A DNA stretch of 64,000 nt. Origin: Porphyrobacter sp. TH134. GTDB lineage: Bacteria; Pseudomonadota; Alphaproteobacteria; Sphingomonadales; Sphingomonadaceae. The notes below the pieces were generated by a model. It was not told the DNA's origin. It searched no databases and saw only the letters and a program-made list of their open reading frames with translations. Shown here piece after piece: positions 54,505 to 62,062 of this stretch. The position numbers and the translations under genes were made by a program. Numbering within the stretch: position 1 is the stretch's first letter; the number at the start of each line of letters is the position of its first letter. The stretch lies in the NCBI RefSeq assembly GCF_002855495.1, contig NZ_PKRO01000016.1, forward strand, positions 1 to 64,000. The letters are read 5' to 3'.

Positions 54505-54779
54505 CGCTTGGGTCCCCCTGGATTGATCCGCTGCGGGCCGCCCGATTGCGACGCCTGACAGTGGCTGGATGGGGATGGGATCGCAGGATACCCCTAATTT
54601 ACGGTTAACACCCAAGGCCTTCGTTGAGGCGGTTGTCCGCGCGCTCGTCGGCTTGATGCGATCATCCGGGGCACGCCGTGCGGCCACAGGGGCGTTGGCA
54701 ACGATTTGCTAACCGTGTTTCGCTAAAGCTCGCGGTGGGCAGTTTGGTCGCTCACTCCCGCAACAAGGCAGCAACAACG
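54505..54779. promoter_or_regulatory. Divergent promoter region between the ParA-like and Sel1-SPOR genes
   Basis: These 275 bp separate the divergent ATPase gene and Sel1/SPOR gene. They contain GGTTAAC at 54603-54609 and GCTAACC at 54709-54715, near-inverted copies of a TTAACC-type site about 106 bp apart. No clear -35/-10 pair or long ORF was found. The sites could respond to one regulator (CtrA is only a guess). Confidence 0.3.
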
Positions 54780-55823
54780 ATGGCACGGATCATGGTATCG
54801 CAAGGGGCACAATCAGGCGCGCGGTCGCGCGGTCGGATCGGCGCAGCGGCGCTGATGTTGGTGGCAGGAGCGCTGGCCGCACCGGCGCTGGCGGATGTGA
54901 AGGCCGGGGTCGATGCCTGGACGGCGGGCGATTTCAGCCGCGCCGTGGTGGAATGGCAGGGCCCGGCTGCTTCGGGCGATGCCGATGCCTTGTTCAATCT
55001 GGCACAGGCCTACCGCCTTGGCCGGGGTGTCGAGATCGACAATGCACGGGCTCGCAAGCTGTATGAAGAAGCCGCCCAGATGGGCCATGTGAAAGCGGCC
55101 GACAATTACGGGCTGATGCTGTTTCAGGAAGGCGAACAGCAACGCGCGATGCCGATGATCCGCGCCGCCGCCGACCGCGGCGATCCACGCGCGCAATATG
55201 TGCTGGGCCTGTCGCACTTCAATGCTGATTACGCCGCGCGCGATTGGGTGCGCGCCTATGCGCTGATGACGCTGGCCAACAGCGCAGGCCTGCCGCAAGC
55301 GCGCGATGCGCTGACGCAGATGGACAATTACGTGCCGCAAGCCCAGCGCGCGCAGGCCCAGTCACTCGCCCGCGAGCTTGAGGCCGGGGCCAAGTCGCAG
55401 CGCTCAACCGAATTGGCCGCCGCAGAATTGGGCACGCGCATGGCCGCGCCAGCTGCTGTTGCTGCGACCCCGGCGGTCGCTGCAACCCCCGCCGTGCAGC
55501 CAGCGGTGTTGGTGGCAGCGAATCAACCGGCTCTGCTGCCCGCCGACAAGCCCGCCGCCAGCGCTCCGGCGCCGATCGCGCCGCGCAAGGCCGGCAATTG
55601 GCGCGTGCAACTCGGCGCATTCGGGGTTCCGGGCAATGCCGACCGGTTGTGGGGGCAGGTGAGCAAGCATGCCGCGCTGGCGGGCACCCGCAAGACTTTG
55701 CTGCCCAGCGGCAAGATCACCCGCCTGCTGGCCACTGGCTTTGCCAGCGAGGCCGAAGCCAGCCGCGCCTGCGCCGCGCTCAAGCGGGACGGGCAGGCCT
55801 GTGTGGTGGCCGGGCAGGTCTGA
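54780..55823 (+). CDS. Sel1-repeat and SPOR domain exported protein
   Basis: The 347 residues have a signal peptide (ending PALADVKAG), Sel1-like repeats (ADALFNLAQAYRLGRGVEID, ARKLYEEAAQMGHVKAADNY, GDPRAQYVLGLSHFNADYAA), a Pro/Ala linker and a C-terminal SPOR domain (WRVQLGAFGVPGNADRLWGQ, ASEAEASRACAALKRDGQAC). I chose the ATG at 54780; one four codons later is possible. It mirrors the SPOR lipoprotein on the other side of the ParA pair, so the locus holds two peptidoglycan-binding envelope proteins. Confidence 0.88.
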   Translation: MARIMVSQGAQSGARSRGRIGAAALMLVAGALAAPALADVKAGVDAWTAGDFSRAVVEWQGPAASGDADALFNLAQAYRLGRGVEIDNARARKLYEEAAQMGHVKAADNYGLMLFQEGEQQRAMPMIRAAADRGDPRAQYVLGLSHFNADYAARDWVRAYALMTLANSAGLPQARDALTQMDNYVPQAQRAQAQSLARELEAGAKSQRSTELAAAELGTRMAAPAAVAATPAVAATPAVQPAVLVAANQPALLPADKPAASAPAPIAPRKAGNWRVQLGAFGVPGNADRLWGQVSKHAALAGTRKTLLPSGKITRLLATGFASEAEASRACAALKRDGQACVVAGQV

Positions 55824-55916
55824 GACCCCGCCCCGGTCCAGACCGTCACGCGCAGCAGCGCTTTTCAACCGCTGCGATGGTGCTACCCTGCGCGGCTACA
55901 GTCTGGGGGATCAGCG

Positions 55917-57206
55917 GTGGCAAACATGATGGATGCAGCAGCGGCGCAGGGCGCTGCCAAGACAGACGAGAGCGCTCTGGCGCAGCCGGTCACGGCCGCA
56001 CGGCGGATCGACACGCTCGATTTTATTCGCGGGCTCGCGGTGATGGGCATCCTTGGCGCCAATATCATTGCCTTTGGCCAGCCGATGGACGCCTACATGT
56101 ACCCGGCCGCCTTCCGCACCGATCCGGGTGATCCGGGCGGGTGGCTGTGGATCGCCCAGTTCGTGGCGGTCGATGGCAAGATGCGCGGATTGTTCACCCT
56201 GCTGTTCGGTGCAGGGATGTATCTGTTCATGGAAAAAGCCTGGGCGCGGGGCGCCACCCGCGCGCTGCAAGCGTGGCGCTTGCTGATCCTCGCCGGCTTC
56301 GGGCTGATCCATTTCTTCTTCATCTGGCCGGGCGACATTCTGTTTTACTACGCGATGTTCGGCCTCGTCGCGCTCGCCTGCGTCCGCTGGAGCGTGAAGG
56401 CCCAGCTGGGCGTAGGGCTGGCGGGATACATGCTGGGGGTGGTGTTCTACCTCAGTCTGACGTTCCCTTGGCTGGTCGCCGATACCCCCTTCGGCGACAC
56501 GATGCCCGAAGAGCGCGCCAGCTATATCGCGGAAATGCAGGCGACGCTTGCCCGGGGCGAAATCCCCAGCACGGCGATTGCGTCGGGCGATTATGGCGGG
56601 CTGGTTGCCCATCGTCTGACCGAACAATGGTCCGACCCGCTGTTTGGCGCATTGCTGTTCGGGTTCGAGACCTTGCCACTGATGCTGATCGGCATGGCGC
56701 TGTACCGGCTCGGATTTTTCAATGGTGCGATTGATCGCCGCAAGCTGCTGCGCTGGGGCTGGATCGGGGTGATGGCCGGAGCGTTGGCGCATCTGGGGAT
56801 CGCGCTGGTGGTGCGCAGCGGGGGCTTTACCTATTTCGGCACGCTGGCGGGCTTTATCGCGTGGAGCCCGCTGCCGCGGCTGTGGATGGTACTGGGGCTG
56901 GCCGCGCTGCTGGTCGCCTATGCGCCGGGCGCGACCGGCTGGCTGGGCGACCGGGTGCGGGCCGCAGGGCGCGCAGCGTTCACCAATTACCTCGGCACGT
57001 CGCTGATGATGATGCTGGTGTTCCACGGCTGGGCGCTGGGCCTGTTCGGACAGCTGAACCGCCCGCAGCTGTATCTGGTGACGGTGCTGGGGTGGATCGC
57101 GATGCTGGCATGGTCGAAACCATGGCTGGATCGCTATCACTACGGCCCGCTGGAATGGCTGTGGCGGTGTCTGACCTATCGCACGGTATTTCCGCTGCGG
57201 AAATGA
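55917..57206 (+). CDS. DUF418 family membrane protein
   Basis: The 429 residues have about nine membrane helices. The opening IDTLDFIRGLAVMGILGANI is the usual DUF418/acyltransferase-3-like start, and the C-terminal DUF418 block is seen in YLGTSLMMMLVFHGWALGLF and the last WSKPWLDRYHYGPLEWLWR. These proteins are membrane transferases or transporters of unknown substrate. GTG is taken as the start with GGGGGA upstream; ATGs three and four codons later are possible. A DUF5946 gene overlaps its stop. Confidence 0.9.
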   Translation: MANMMDAAAAQGAAKTDESALAQPVTAARRIDTLDFIRGLAVMGILGANIIAFGQPMDAYMYPAAFRTDPGDPGGWLWIAQFVAVDGKMRGLFTLLFGAGMYLFMEKAWARGATRALQAWRLLILAGFGLIHFFFIWPGDILFYYAMFGLVALACVRWSVKAQLGVGLAGYMLGVVFYLSLTFPWLVADTPFGDTMPEERASYIAEMQATLARGEIPSTAIASGDYGGLVAHRLTEQWSDPLFGALLFGFETLPLMLIGMALYRLGFFNGAIDRRKLLRWGWIGVMAGALAHLGIALVVRSGGFTYFGTLAGFIAWSPLPRLWMVLGLAALLVAYAPGATGWLGDRVRAAGRAAFTNYLGTSLMMMLVFHGWALGLFGQLNRPQLYLVTVLGWIAMLAWSKPWLDRYHYGPLEWLWRCLTYRTVFPLRK

Positions 57207-57691
57207 ATGAGATCTGCTTTTCCTGCGGCGGCGCATTCGCCGCCAGTCCGGACGGGACGACGCATGCCTACATGGCATCGAGCCCCGGCTGCTGGGCAGC
57301 TTACACGGCTGTGCTCGCCCGCGAATATCAGGACCCTGCGCTGTTCGATCGGTGTCATCGTCTGACGGTCGATGCCTATGCCGTGCAGCATCCCGGCAAT
57401 GCGGACGAGCGGCGCGCCCGGCAATCCTTCTGGATCCATGGTGCCTCGCTGTGGATGGTGCTGCGCCTGGGACGCGCCCATGCCGAGGCGACGGCGGCGC
57501 TCAAGACGCTGGCGCAAGGCGAGTTTCCCGCACCCCTGCCGCCGGTCGGTTTCGCTCTCCAGCACGCGCATGTGCTCGCCGCGCCGGAAGCAGAGCACGA
57601 ACGGCAGGTGAGGGCATGGGCGGAAGCCGCTCTTGCCGGCTGCGCCCCCGCGCATGCGGAATTCGCGGCGCTCGCCGGAAAGGCAAAATAA
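57203..57691 (+). CDS. DUF5946 family protein
   Basis: The 162 residues begin MNEICFSCGGAF, with a Cys-x2-Cys pair, and continue HAYMASSPGCWAAYTAVLAR and LTVDAYAVQHPG, which fit the DUF5946 pattern. A small metal site is possible. The ATG overlaps the DUF418 stop as ATGA, so the two are coupled. Function unknown. A Fur-like site follows 31 bp after the stop. Confidence 0.82.
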   Translation: MNEICFSCGGAFAASPDGTTHAYMASSPGCWAAYTAVLAREYQDPALFDRCHRLTVDAYAVQHPGNADERRARQSFWIHGASLWMVLRLGRAHAEATAALKTLAQGEFPAPLPPVGFALQHAHVLAAPEAEHERQVRAWAEAALAGCAPAHAEFAALAGKAK

Positions 57692-57721
57692 TTCCGCTCA
57701 GCCCACGAGCCTCCTTGTTAC

Positions 57722-57763
57722 TGCGAATAATTCGCATATAGTGCGTCCTGCAAACGCTTCGCA
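57722..57763. promoter_or_regulatory. Two Fur-like 7-1-7 palindromes upstream of bfd
   Basis: TGCGAAT-A-ATTCGCA at 57722-57736 is a perfect 7-1-7 palindrome. TGCAAAC-G-CTTCGCA at 57749-57763 is a weaker copy, 27 bp centre to centre. The layout matches the classical Fur box (7-1-7) with an alphaproteobacterial-looking sequence. Together they lie just before the bfd ATG. Confidence 0.6.
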
Positions 57764-57781
57764 GGAGTGATTCGAGCGGCC

Positions 57782-57982
57782 ATGTACATCTGCATCTGCA
57801 ATGCCATCCGTGAGACTGATTTGCGTAAAGCCGCGCTGACTTGCGAAGGCGACGCGGAAGCGACTTATGCCTGCCTCGGCAAGCGCCCAAATTGCGGCCA
57901 GTGCCTTGATGAAGCGCAAGAAATCATCGATGCCGAACGGGCTGCGGTGCGCTGCGACAAGTTCGCAGTAGAACACGCCTGA
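57782..57982 (+). CDS. bfd: Bacterioferritin-associated ferredoxin (Bfd)
   Basis: Bfd passes electrons to bacterioferritin so that stored iron can leave. The 66 residues begin MYICICNAIRETDLRKAA. Cysteines C4, C6, C38 and C41 (CIC ... NCGQC) match the [2Fe-2S] ligands of Bfd in both position and spacing. I chose the ATG at 57782 rather than an upstream one that would add five residues. bfr follows after 138 bp, and Fur-like palindromes precede both genes. Confidence 0.95.
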   Translation: MYICICNAIRETDLRKAALTCEGDAEATYACLGKRPNCGQCLDEAQEIIDAERAAVRCDKFAVEHA

Positions 57983-57989
57983 TCCGCGA

Positions 57990-58020
57990 TTGCGAACGCC
58001 TCGCAAGCGACTGATTCGCA
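57990..58020. promoter_or_regulatory. Fur-like half-palindromes upstream of bfr
   Basis: TGCGAAC-G-CCTCGCA at 57991-58005 and, directly next to it, AGCGACT-G-ATTCGCA at 58006-58020 are partial copies of the 7-1-7 palindrome before bfd. The right arm ATTCGCA is identical to that of the perfect site. They lie 101 bp before the bfr ATG. Confidence 0.5.
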
Positions 58021-58120
58021 AAGATATTTCTTGCCCGCCCCCTTGCGGATAGGCCCCGCCAGCGTGTATCTAGGATGCAACGCCGGCCACCGGCTTTGAT
58101 TTTTCGCAAAGGAACTCCCC

Positions 58121-58603
58121 ATGAAGGGCGACCCCAAGGTTATCGACTATCTCAATCAGTGTCTCACAAACGAGCTGACCGCGATCAACCAGTATTGGCT
58201 GCATTATCGCGTTCTCGACAACTGGGGCATGAAGAAGCTGGCAGCTTACGAACGCCACGAATCGATCGAAGAAATGGAGCACGCCGACAAGCTGGCCGAG
58301 CGCATCCTGTTCCTCGAAGCGCTGCCCAATTTTCAGGCAATCCACAAGCTGAAGGTCGGCGAGAACGTCGAGGAAGTGCTGCGCGCCGACCTCGCGCTCG
58401 AACATGAGGCGATCCCGCTGCTCAAGGATGCAGCAGAATACGCCCGCAGCGTGAAGGACCATACCTCGGCCGGGCTGTTCGAATGGATCCTCAAGAACGA
58501 GGAAGAGCACGTCGACTTCCTCGAAACCCAGTTCGAAATGATCGAGCGCATGGGCCTGCACAATTATTGTCAGCTGCAAAGCCAGCCTGCTGGCGAAAAA
58601 TAA
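58121..58603 (+). CDS. bfr: Bacterioferritin
   Basis: Bacterioferritin stores iron in a heme-containing 24-subunit shell. The 160 residues have the ferroxidase ligands E18, E51, H54, E94, E127 and H130 and the heme-binding Met52 (EEMEH) at exactly their usual positions, so the enzyme should be fully functional. The ATG follows AAAGGAAC. It is 138 bp after bfd, and iron-responsive palindromes lie between them. A bidirectional terminator follows. Confidence 0.97.
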   Translation: MKGDPKVIDYLNQCLTNELTAINQYWLHYRVLDNWGMKKLAAYERHESIEEMEHADKLAERILFLEALPNFQAIHKLKVGENVEEVLRADLALEHEAIPLLKDAAEYARSVKDHTSAGLFEWILKNEEEHVDFLETQFEMIERMGLHNYCQLQSQPAGEK

Positions 58604-58624
58604 GGGCAAGCCGCAAGGATGCAC

Positions 58625-58664
58625 AAAAACAGGGCAGGGCCGGAGACGGCGCCTGCCCTTTTTG
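58625..58664. terminator. Bidirectional Rho-independent terminator
   Basis: AGGGCAGG (58631-58638) pairs with CCTGCCCT (58652-58659), with five A's before it and five T's after it. It therefore fits termination of bfr on the plus strand and of the convergent exported-protein gene on the minus strand. Confidence 0.85.
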
Positions 58665-58677
58665 TTGGGGTGCGGGG

Positions 58678-59493
58678 TTATTCGCTGGGCACGGCTGGCA
58701 CTGTGTCGCGGATAAAGGCCGACAATTCGGCAGCCGGCATGACGCGCGAAAGTGTTCCCTCTGCATCCATCTGCGGCAGGCGACGGCCATCGGGCAAGAA
58801 GGATCGCGCAGCAAAGCCATCCCCCTCGCGGTGATAGGTCACGCAGAATTCGCGGGCAGCGATGCGGTCGAAGGTCGCAACCATGACAGCCGTGAGGTAG
58901 GTCGTCTCTTCGTCCCACGTGGTCAGTGGTTCTCGGCTGTAAATCGAGATGCCGTTAAGCCCCTTGTAGCAGAAGGCATTGCCGCGCCGGGTATGCTGCG
59001 ATTCCGTTGCCAGCCAGATGCCGGGTGCGAAGGTGGCGAAAGATTTCTCGTTCGCTCCGCCTGGCGGCGCAGCGCGAACCCTGAGGCTTGTGAAGCCGGG
59101 TAAACTGGGAGCGGCGGCCCCAGAGAGATCGGTGACTGACGGAACCTCGCCGTCGAGATCGTGCAGCAGATTGCCCGCAAGGCCGCCTTCGCGCGCGCCG
59201 ATCTCGGCGCGAATATCGATCCCGCTTTTTTGCCAGTCCGGCACCGTTTCGCCGGGTTCCAGCAGGCTGTCGATGATGGGAGCGATGATCTCATCCAGTT
59301 CTGCACTGGCGGACAAGAGCGTGAAGAATGCGCCGATCTCTTCCGTGCTGAAGCCCGCCAGCGGGGGAGAACCTTGGGTTGCCTCGGCTGCATTCCCGTC
59401 AGCAGACGGTTTGGCTTCCTGAGCAAAAAGGGGGGAGGCTCCCGCGCCGAGCGCTAGCGTTCCTGCAATAACCCAGGCTTTGCGCGTTTTCAT
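58678..59493 (-). CDS. Exported protein of unknown function
   Basis: The 271 residues start MKTRKAWVIAGTLALGAGAS, with a signal peptide cut near PLFAQE. The mature protein has a helical first half and a mixed second half with two cysteines (GNAFCYKGL, REFCVTYH) that could form a disulfide. I do not recognise the family. The ATG at 59491-59493 is chosen; the longer frame is not protein-like. It begins 8 bp after a DUF2721 gene and likely shares its transcript with der. Confidence 0.72.
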   Translation of the reverse strand: MKTRKAWVIAGTLALGAGASPLFAQEAKPSADGNAAEATQGSPPLAGFSTEEIGAFFTLLSASAELDEIIAPIIDSLLEPGETVPDWQKSGIDIRAEIGAREGGLAGNLLHDLDGEVPSVTDLSGAAAPSLPGFTSLRVRAAPPGGANEKSFATFAPGIWLATESQHTRRGNAFCYKGLNGISIYSREPLTTWDEETTYLTAVMVATFDRIAAREFCVTYHREGDGFAARSFLPDGRRLPQMDAEGTLSRVMPAAELSAFIRDTVPAVPSE

Positions 59494-59501
59494 TGCATTC
59501 C

Positions 59502-59993
59502 TCACCCCTTCGGCGGCTGCGCCCCGATGGCGGCCAGCCGCGTCTCGAACAGGAAGAACCCCAGCCCCGTCACCAGCAGCGCCATGGTCATCACCCACAG
59601 ACCCGCGATCAGCGTGCCGATTTGCGAGGTGATATAGGCCGAGACGAACAGCAGCATGATCACCGCGCTGATCATCACGGCGGCCGCGGTCGAGAACATG
59701 ATGGCGCCCTGCATCAGCTTGCGCCGCTGCATCAGCCAGCCGAATTCGCGCACCTGCCGGGGGGTGCGGTGTTCTTCCATCTTGTCCTCGATGGTCTCGA
59801 TCCGTTTGGCGATCCAGATCATCCGGCTCATGATGACATTCATCACCGCGCCGATGCCGGACAGGAGGAACGCGGGCGCAAGGCTCAGTTGCACCACCTG
59901 CTGCACTCGCGGGGTGGAGGCAGTGCGCTCGAAAATCTCCAGCGCGAAGGGCAGGCGGGCCTCTGCGGCGATAGCGAGCAGATCGAGCACCAT
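59502..59993 (-). CDS. DUF2721 family membrane protein
   Basis: The 163 residues have an N-terminal amphipathic part, a helix near FLLSGIGAVMNVIMSRMIWI, a charged linker (IETIEDKMEEHRTPRQVREF) and two C-terminal membrane helices, which is the DUF2721 pattern. Function unknown. It begins 6 bp after the der stop codon on the same strand and is probably co-transcribed with der. Confidence 0.88.
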   Translation of the reverse strand: MVLDLLAIAAEARLPFALEIFERTASTPRVQQVVQLSLAPAFLLSGIGAVMNVIMSRMIWIAKRIETIEDKMEEHRTPRQVREFGWLMQRRKLMQGAIMFSTAAAVMISAVIMLLFVSAYITSQIGTLIAGLWVMTMALLVTGLGFFLFETRLAAIGAQPPKG

Positions 59994-59999
59994 CGGCGG

Positions 60000-61412
60000 C
60001 TAGTCCTTGGCGTAGGGGTTCTTGTTGGTCTTCAGCGTCACGCGCACCGGCACGGCGTCAAAGCCGAGCTTGGCGCGGATGCCGTTGACGAGGTAGCGCT
60101 CATAACTGGTGGGCAGCAGGTCAAGGCGGCTGCCGAAGATCACGAAGCGCGGCGGGCGGGTGCCGGCCTGGGTGATATAGCGCAGCTTGATCCGCTTGCC
60201 GCCGGGCGCGGGGGGCGGATTGGCTTCCAGCGCATCATCGAACCAGCGGTTGAGGGCAGCGGTGGAAACGCGCTTGGACCATGCCTCGCGCAGGTCAAAC
60301 GCGCCGCAGAGCATCTGGTCGAGGCCCTTGCCGGTCTTGGCTGACACGGCGAACAGCGGCAGGCCGCGCACTTGCGCCAAGCCATCGTCCAGCGCGGCAC
60401 GGATGCCGTTGAACAGCCTGCTCGCGTCTCCGGCCACGTCCCACTTGTTGATCGCGATCATCAGCGCCCGGCCTTCTTCGAGCACGTGGGCCGCGATCTT
60501 CAAATCCTGATGCTCAAGCCCCTGTGTGGCGTCGAGCAACAGCACCACAACCTCGGCAAAATCGACCGCTCGGCGCGCGTCTGCAACCGAGAGCTTTTCC
60601 AGCTTTTCGGTGACGTTCTTCTTCTTGCGCATGCCCGCGGTATCGATCAGGCGAATCTCGCGCTTCTCGCCCGTGCGGGGATCGGTCCAGTTCCAGTCGA
60701 TCGCAATCGAATCGCGGGTGATCCCGGCTTCGGGGCCGGTCAGCAGGCGGTCCTCGCCCAGCAGACGGTTGATGAGGGTGGATTTCCCGGCATTCGGGCG
60801 GCCCACGATGGCGAGCTTCAGCGGCCCGGCGGGACGGTCTTCCTCGGCCATAGCGGCGGCTTCCAGCCGGGCGATGTCGCCGGCCTCTTCCCATTCTTCG
60901 GATGCTGCGCCGATGATCGGCCACAGCCCGCCGAACAGATCGGCGATGCCTTCGCCATGCTCGGCCGACATGGCCAGCGGTTCGCCAAGGCCCAGCGCAT
61001 AGGCTTCCATTGCGCCGCTTTCGCCGCCCTTGCCCTCGGCCTTGTTGGCGACGACGACCACGGGGACGGATTGTTCGCGCAGGTAGCGGGCGATTTCCTC
61101 GTCCATCGGGGTCAGGCCTGCGCGCGCATCGACCACGAACATCGCGGCATCCGCGCCGGCCAGGCTGGCTTCGGTCTGTTTGCGCATCCGGCCCGGCAGG
61201 CTGAGATCGTCCTCGTCTTCCCACCCGGCGGTGTCGACTATGGTGAACTTCAGCCCCGCGATCTCGGCATCGCCCATCCGGCGGTCACGGGTGACGCCGG
61301 GCTGATCGTCGACGAGGGCGAGTTTCTTGCCCACCAGCCGGTTGAACAGCGTGGACTTGCCCACATTGGGGCGGCCGATGATGACGACTTCTGGCTTCTT
61401 GGGGAGGGACAT
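60000..61412 (-). CDS. der: Ribosome biogenesis GTPase Der (EngA)
   Basis: Der is an essential double GTPase for 50S subunit assembly. The 470 residues have two G domains: the first with GRPNVGKSTLFNRL, the second with GRPNAGKSTLINRL, each with its DTAG motif (VDTAGWEDE, LIDTAGMRKK), and a C-terminal KH-like domain (IKLRYITQAGTRPPRFVIFG). The ATG at 61410-61412 gives MSLPKKPEV. It follows a DUF3297 gene by 63 bp and precedes a DUF2721 gene by 6 bp. Confidence 0.97.
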   Translation of the reverse strand: MSLPKKPEVVIIGRPNVGKSTLFNRLVGKKLALVDDQPGVTRDRRMGDAEIAGLKFTIVDTAGWEDEDDLSLPGRMRKQTEASLAGADAAMFVVDARAGLTPMDEEIARYLREQSVPVVVVANKAEGKGGESGAMEAYALGLGEPLAMSAEHGEGIADLFGGLWPIIGAASEEWEEAGDIARLEAAAMAEEDRPAGPLKLAIVGRPNAGKSTLINRLLGEDRLLTGPEAGITRDSIAIDWNWTDPRTGEKREIRLIDTAGMRKKKNVTEKLEKLSVADARRAVDFAEVVVLLLDATQGLEHQDLKIAAHVLEEGRALMIAINKWDVAGDASRLFNGIRAALDDGLAQVRGLPLFAVSAKTGKGLDQMLCGAFDLREAWSKRVSTAALNRWFDDALEANPPPAPGGKRIKLRYITQAGTRPPRFVIFGSRLDLLPTSYERYLVNGIRAKLGFDAVPVRVTLKTNKNPYAKD

Positions 61413-61475
61413 AATGCCGCCCAAGTGCGCGCAAACGCCCGTTTTGGCAAGCTGGGAGCCGAAGCCCCCCTTGCT

Positions 61476-61784
61476 TCAGCCCTTTTTGGCGACCGGCGGG
61501 TTATCGCCCAGGTCTTCGTACCAGGCTTCGACCGGGCCGGTCAGCTTGATGGTGAGCGCCTGACCCTTGCGGTCAACGGCCTTGCCCGCCTGCACCCGGA
61601 CCCAGCTTTCCGAGATCGAATATTCCTCGACATCGGTGCGCACCCGGTCCTTGAACCGGATGCCGACCCCGCGCCGTAGCTTGTCGCCATCGAAGAACGG
61701 GCTCTTCGGATTGACCGACAGGTGATCGGGCGGCACGTCTGCACCGGCAGTCGTCGGGGTGGTTTCGGGAGTTTCTTCGGTCAT
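61476..61784 (-). CDS. DUF3297 family protein
   Basis: The 102 residues have the family core LSVNPKSPFFDGDKLRRGVG, EEYSISESWVRVQAGKAVD and LTIKLTGPVEAWYEDL, preceded by a Thr/Glu-rich leader. The family is small, soluble and uncharacterised. The ATG at 61782-61784 is chosen because upstream frame is non-conserved and overlaps the spacer before tRNA-Leu. Confidence 0.88.
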   Translation of the reverse strand: MTEETPETTPTTAGADVPPDHLSVNPKSPFFDGDKLRRGVGIRFKDRVRTDVEEYSISESWVRVQAGKAVDRKGQALTIKLTGPVEAWYEDLGDNPPVAKKG

Positions 61785-61916
61785 GGGCGCGCCCTTAATC
61801 GGCAATGTGAAACCGTTCAAGCGGGTTGCGCTTGCCCTTTTGGCTCGGTGGCGATAATGGCGGCGGCTAATACGCGCGGGAGGCCACCAGCTTCCCGCGC
61901 GGCTTCGTTCGGGCAT

Positions 61917-62001
61917 GCGGGCGTGGCGAAATTGGTAGACGCACCAGATTTAGGTTCTGGCATCGCAAGATGTGGGGGTTCGAGTCCCTTCGCCCGCACC
62001 A
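61917..62001 (+). tRNA. tRNA-Leu (TAG)
   Basis: The acceptor stem GCGGGCG pairs with CGCCCGC. The anticodon stem CCAGA/TCTGG frames the loop TTTAGGT, so the anticodon is TAG (leucine). A long variable arm (CATCGCAAGATG) marks it as type II. The T loop is TTCGAGT and CCA is encoded (85 nt in all). No integrase or duplicated 3' end is seen, so it does not look like an integration site in this window. Confidence 0.97.
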
Positions 62002-62062
62002 ACTTCGCCCTGACCCAGCCCGGCCTACCGGATTTTTGGCAAGAAGGCTTCAACCAGTCACC

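Noticed and set aside
61917-62001. tRNA-Leu as an integration site for a mobile element
   Set aside because: Both sides hold core genes, and there is no integrase and no repeated tRNA 3' end in the window.
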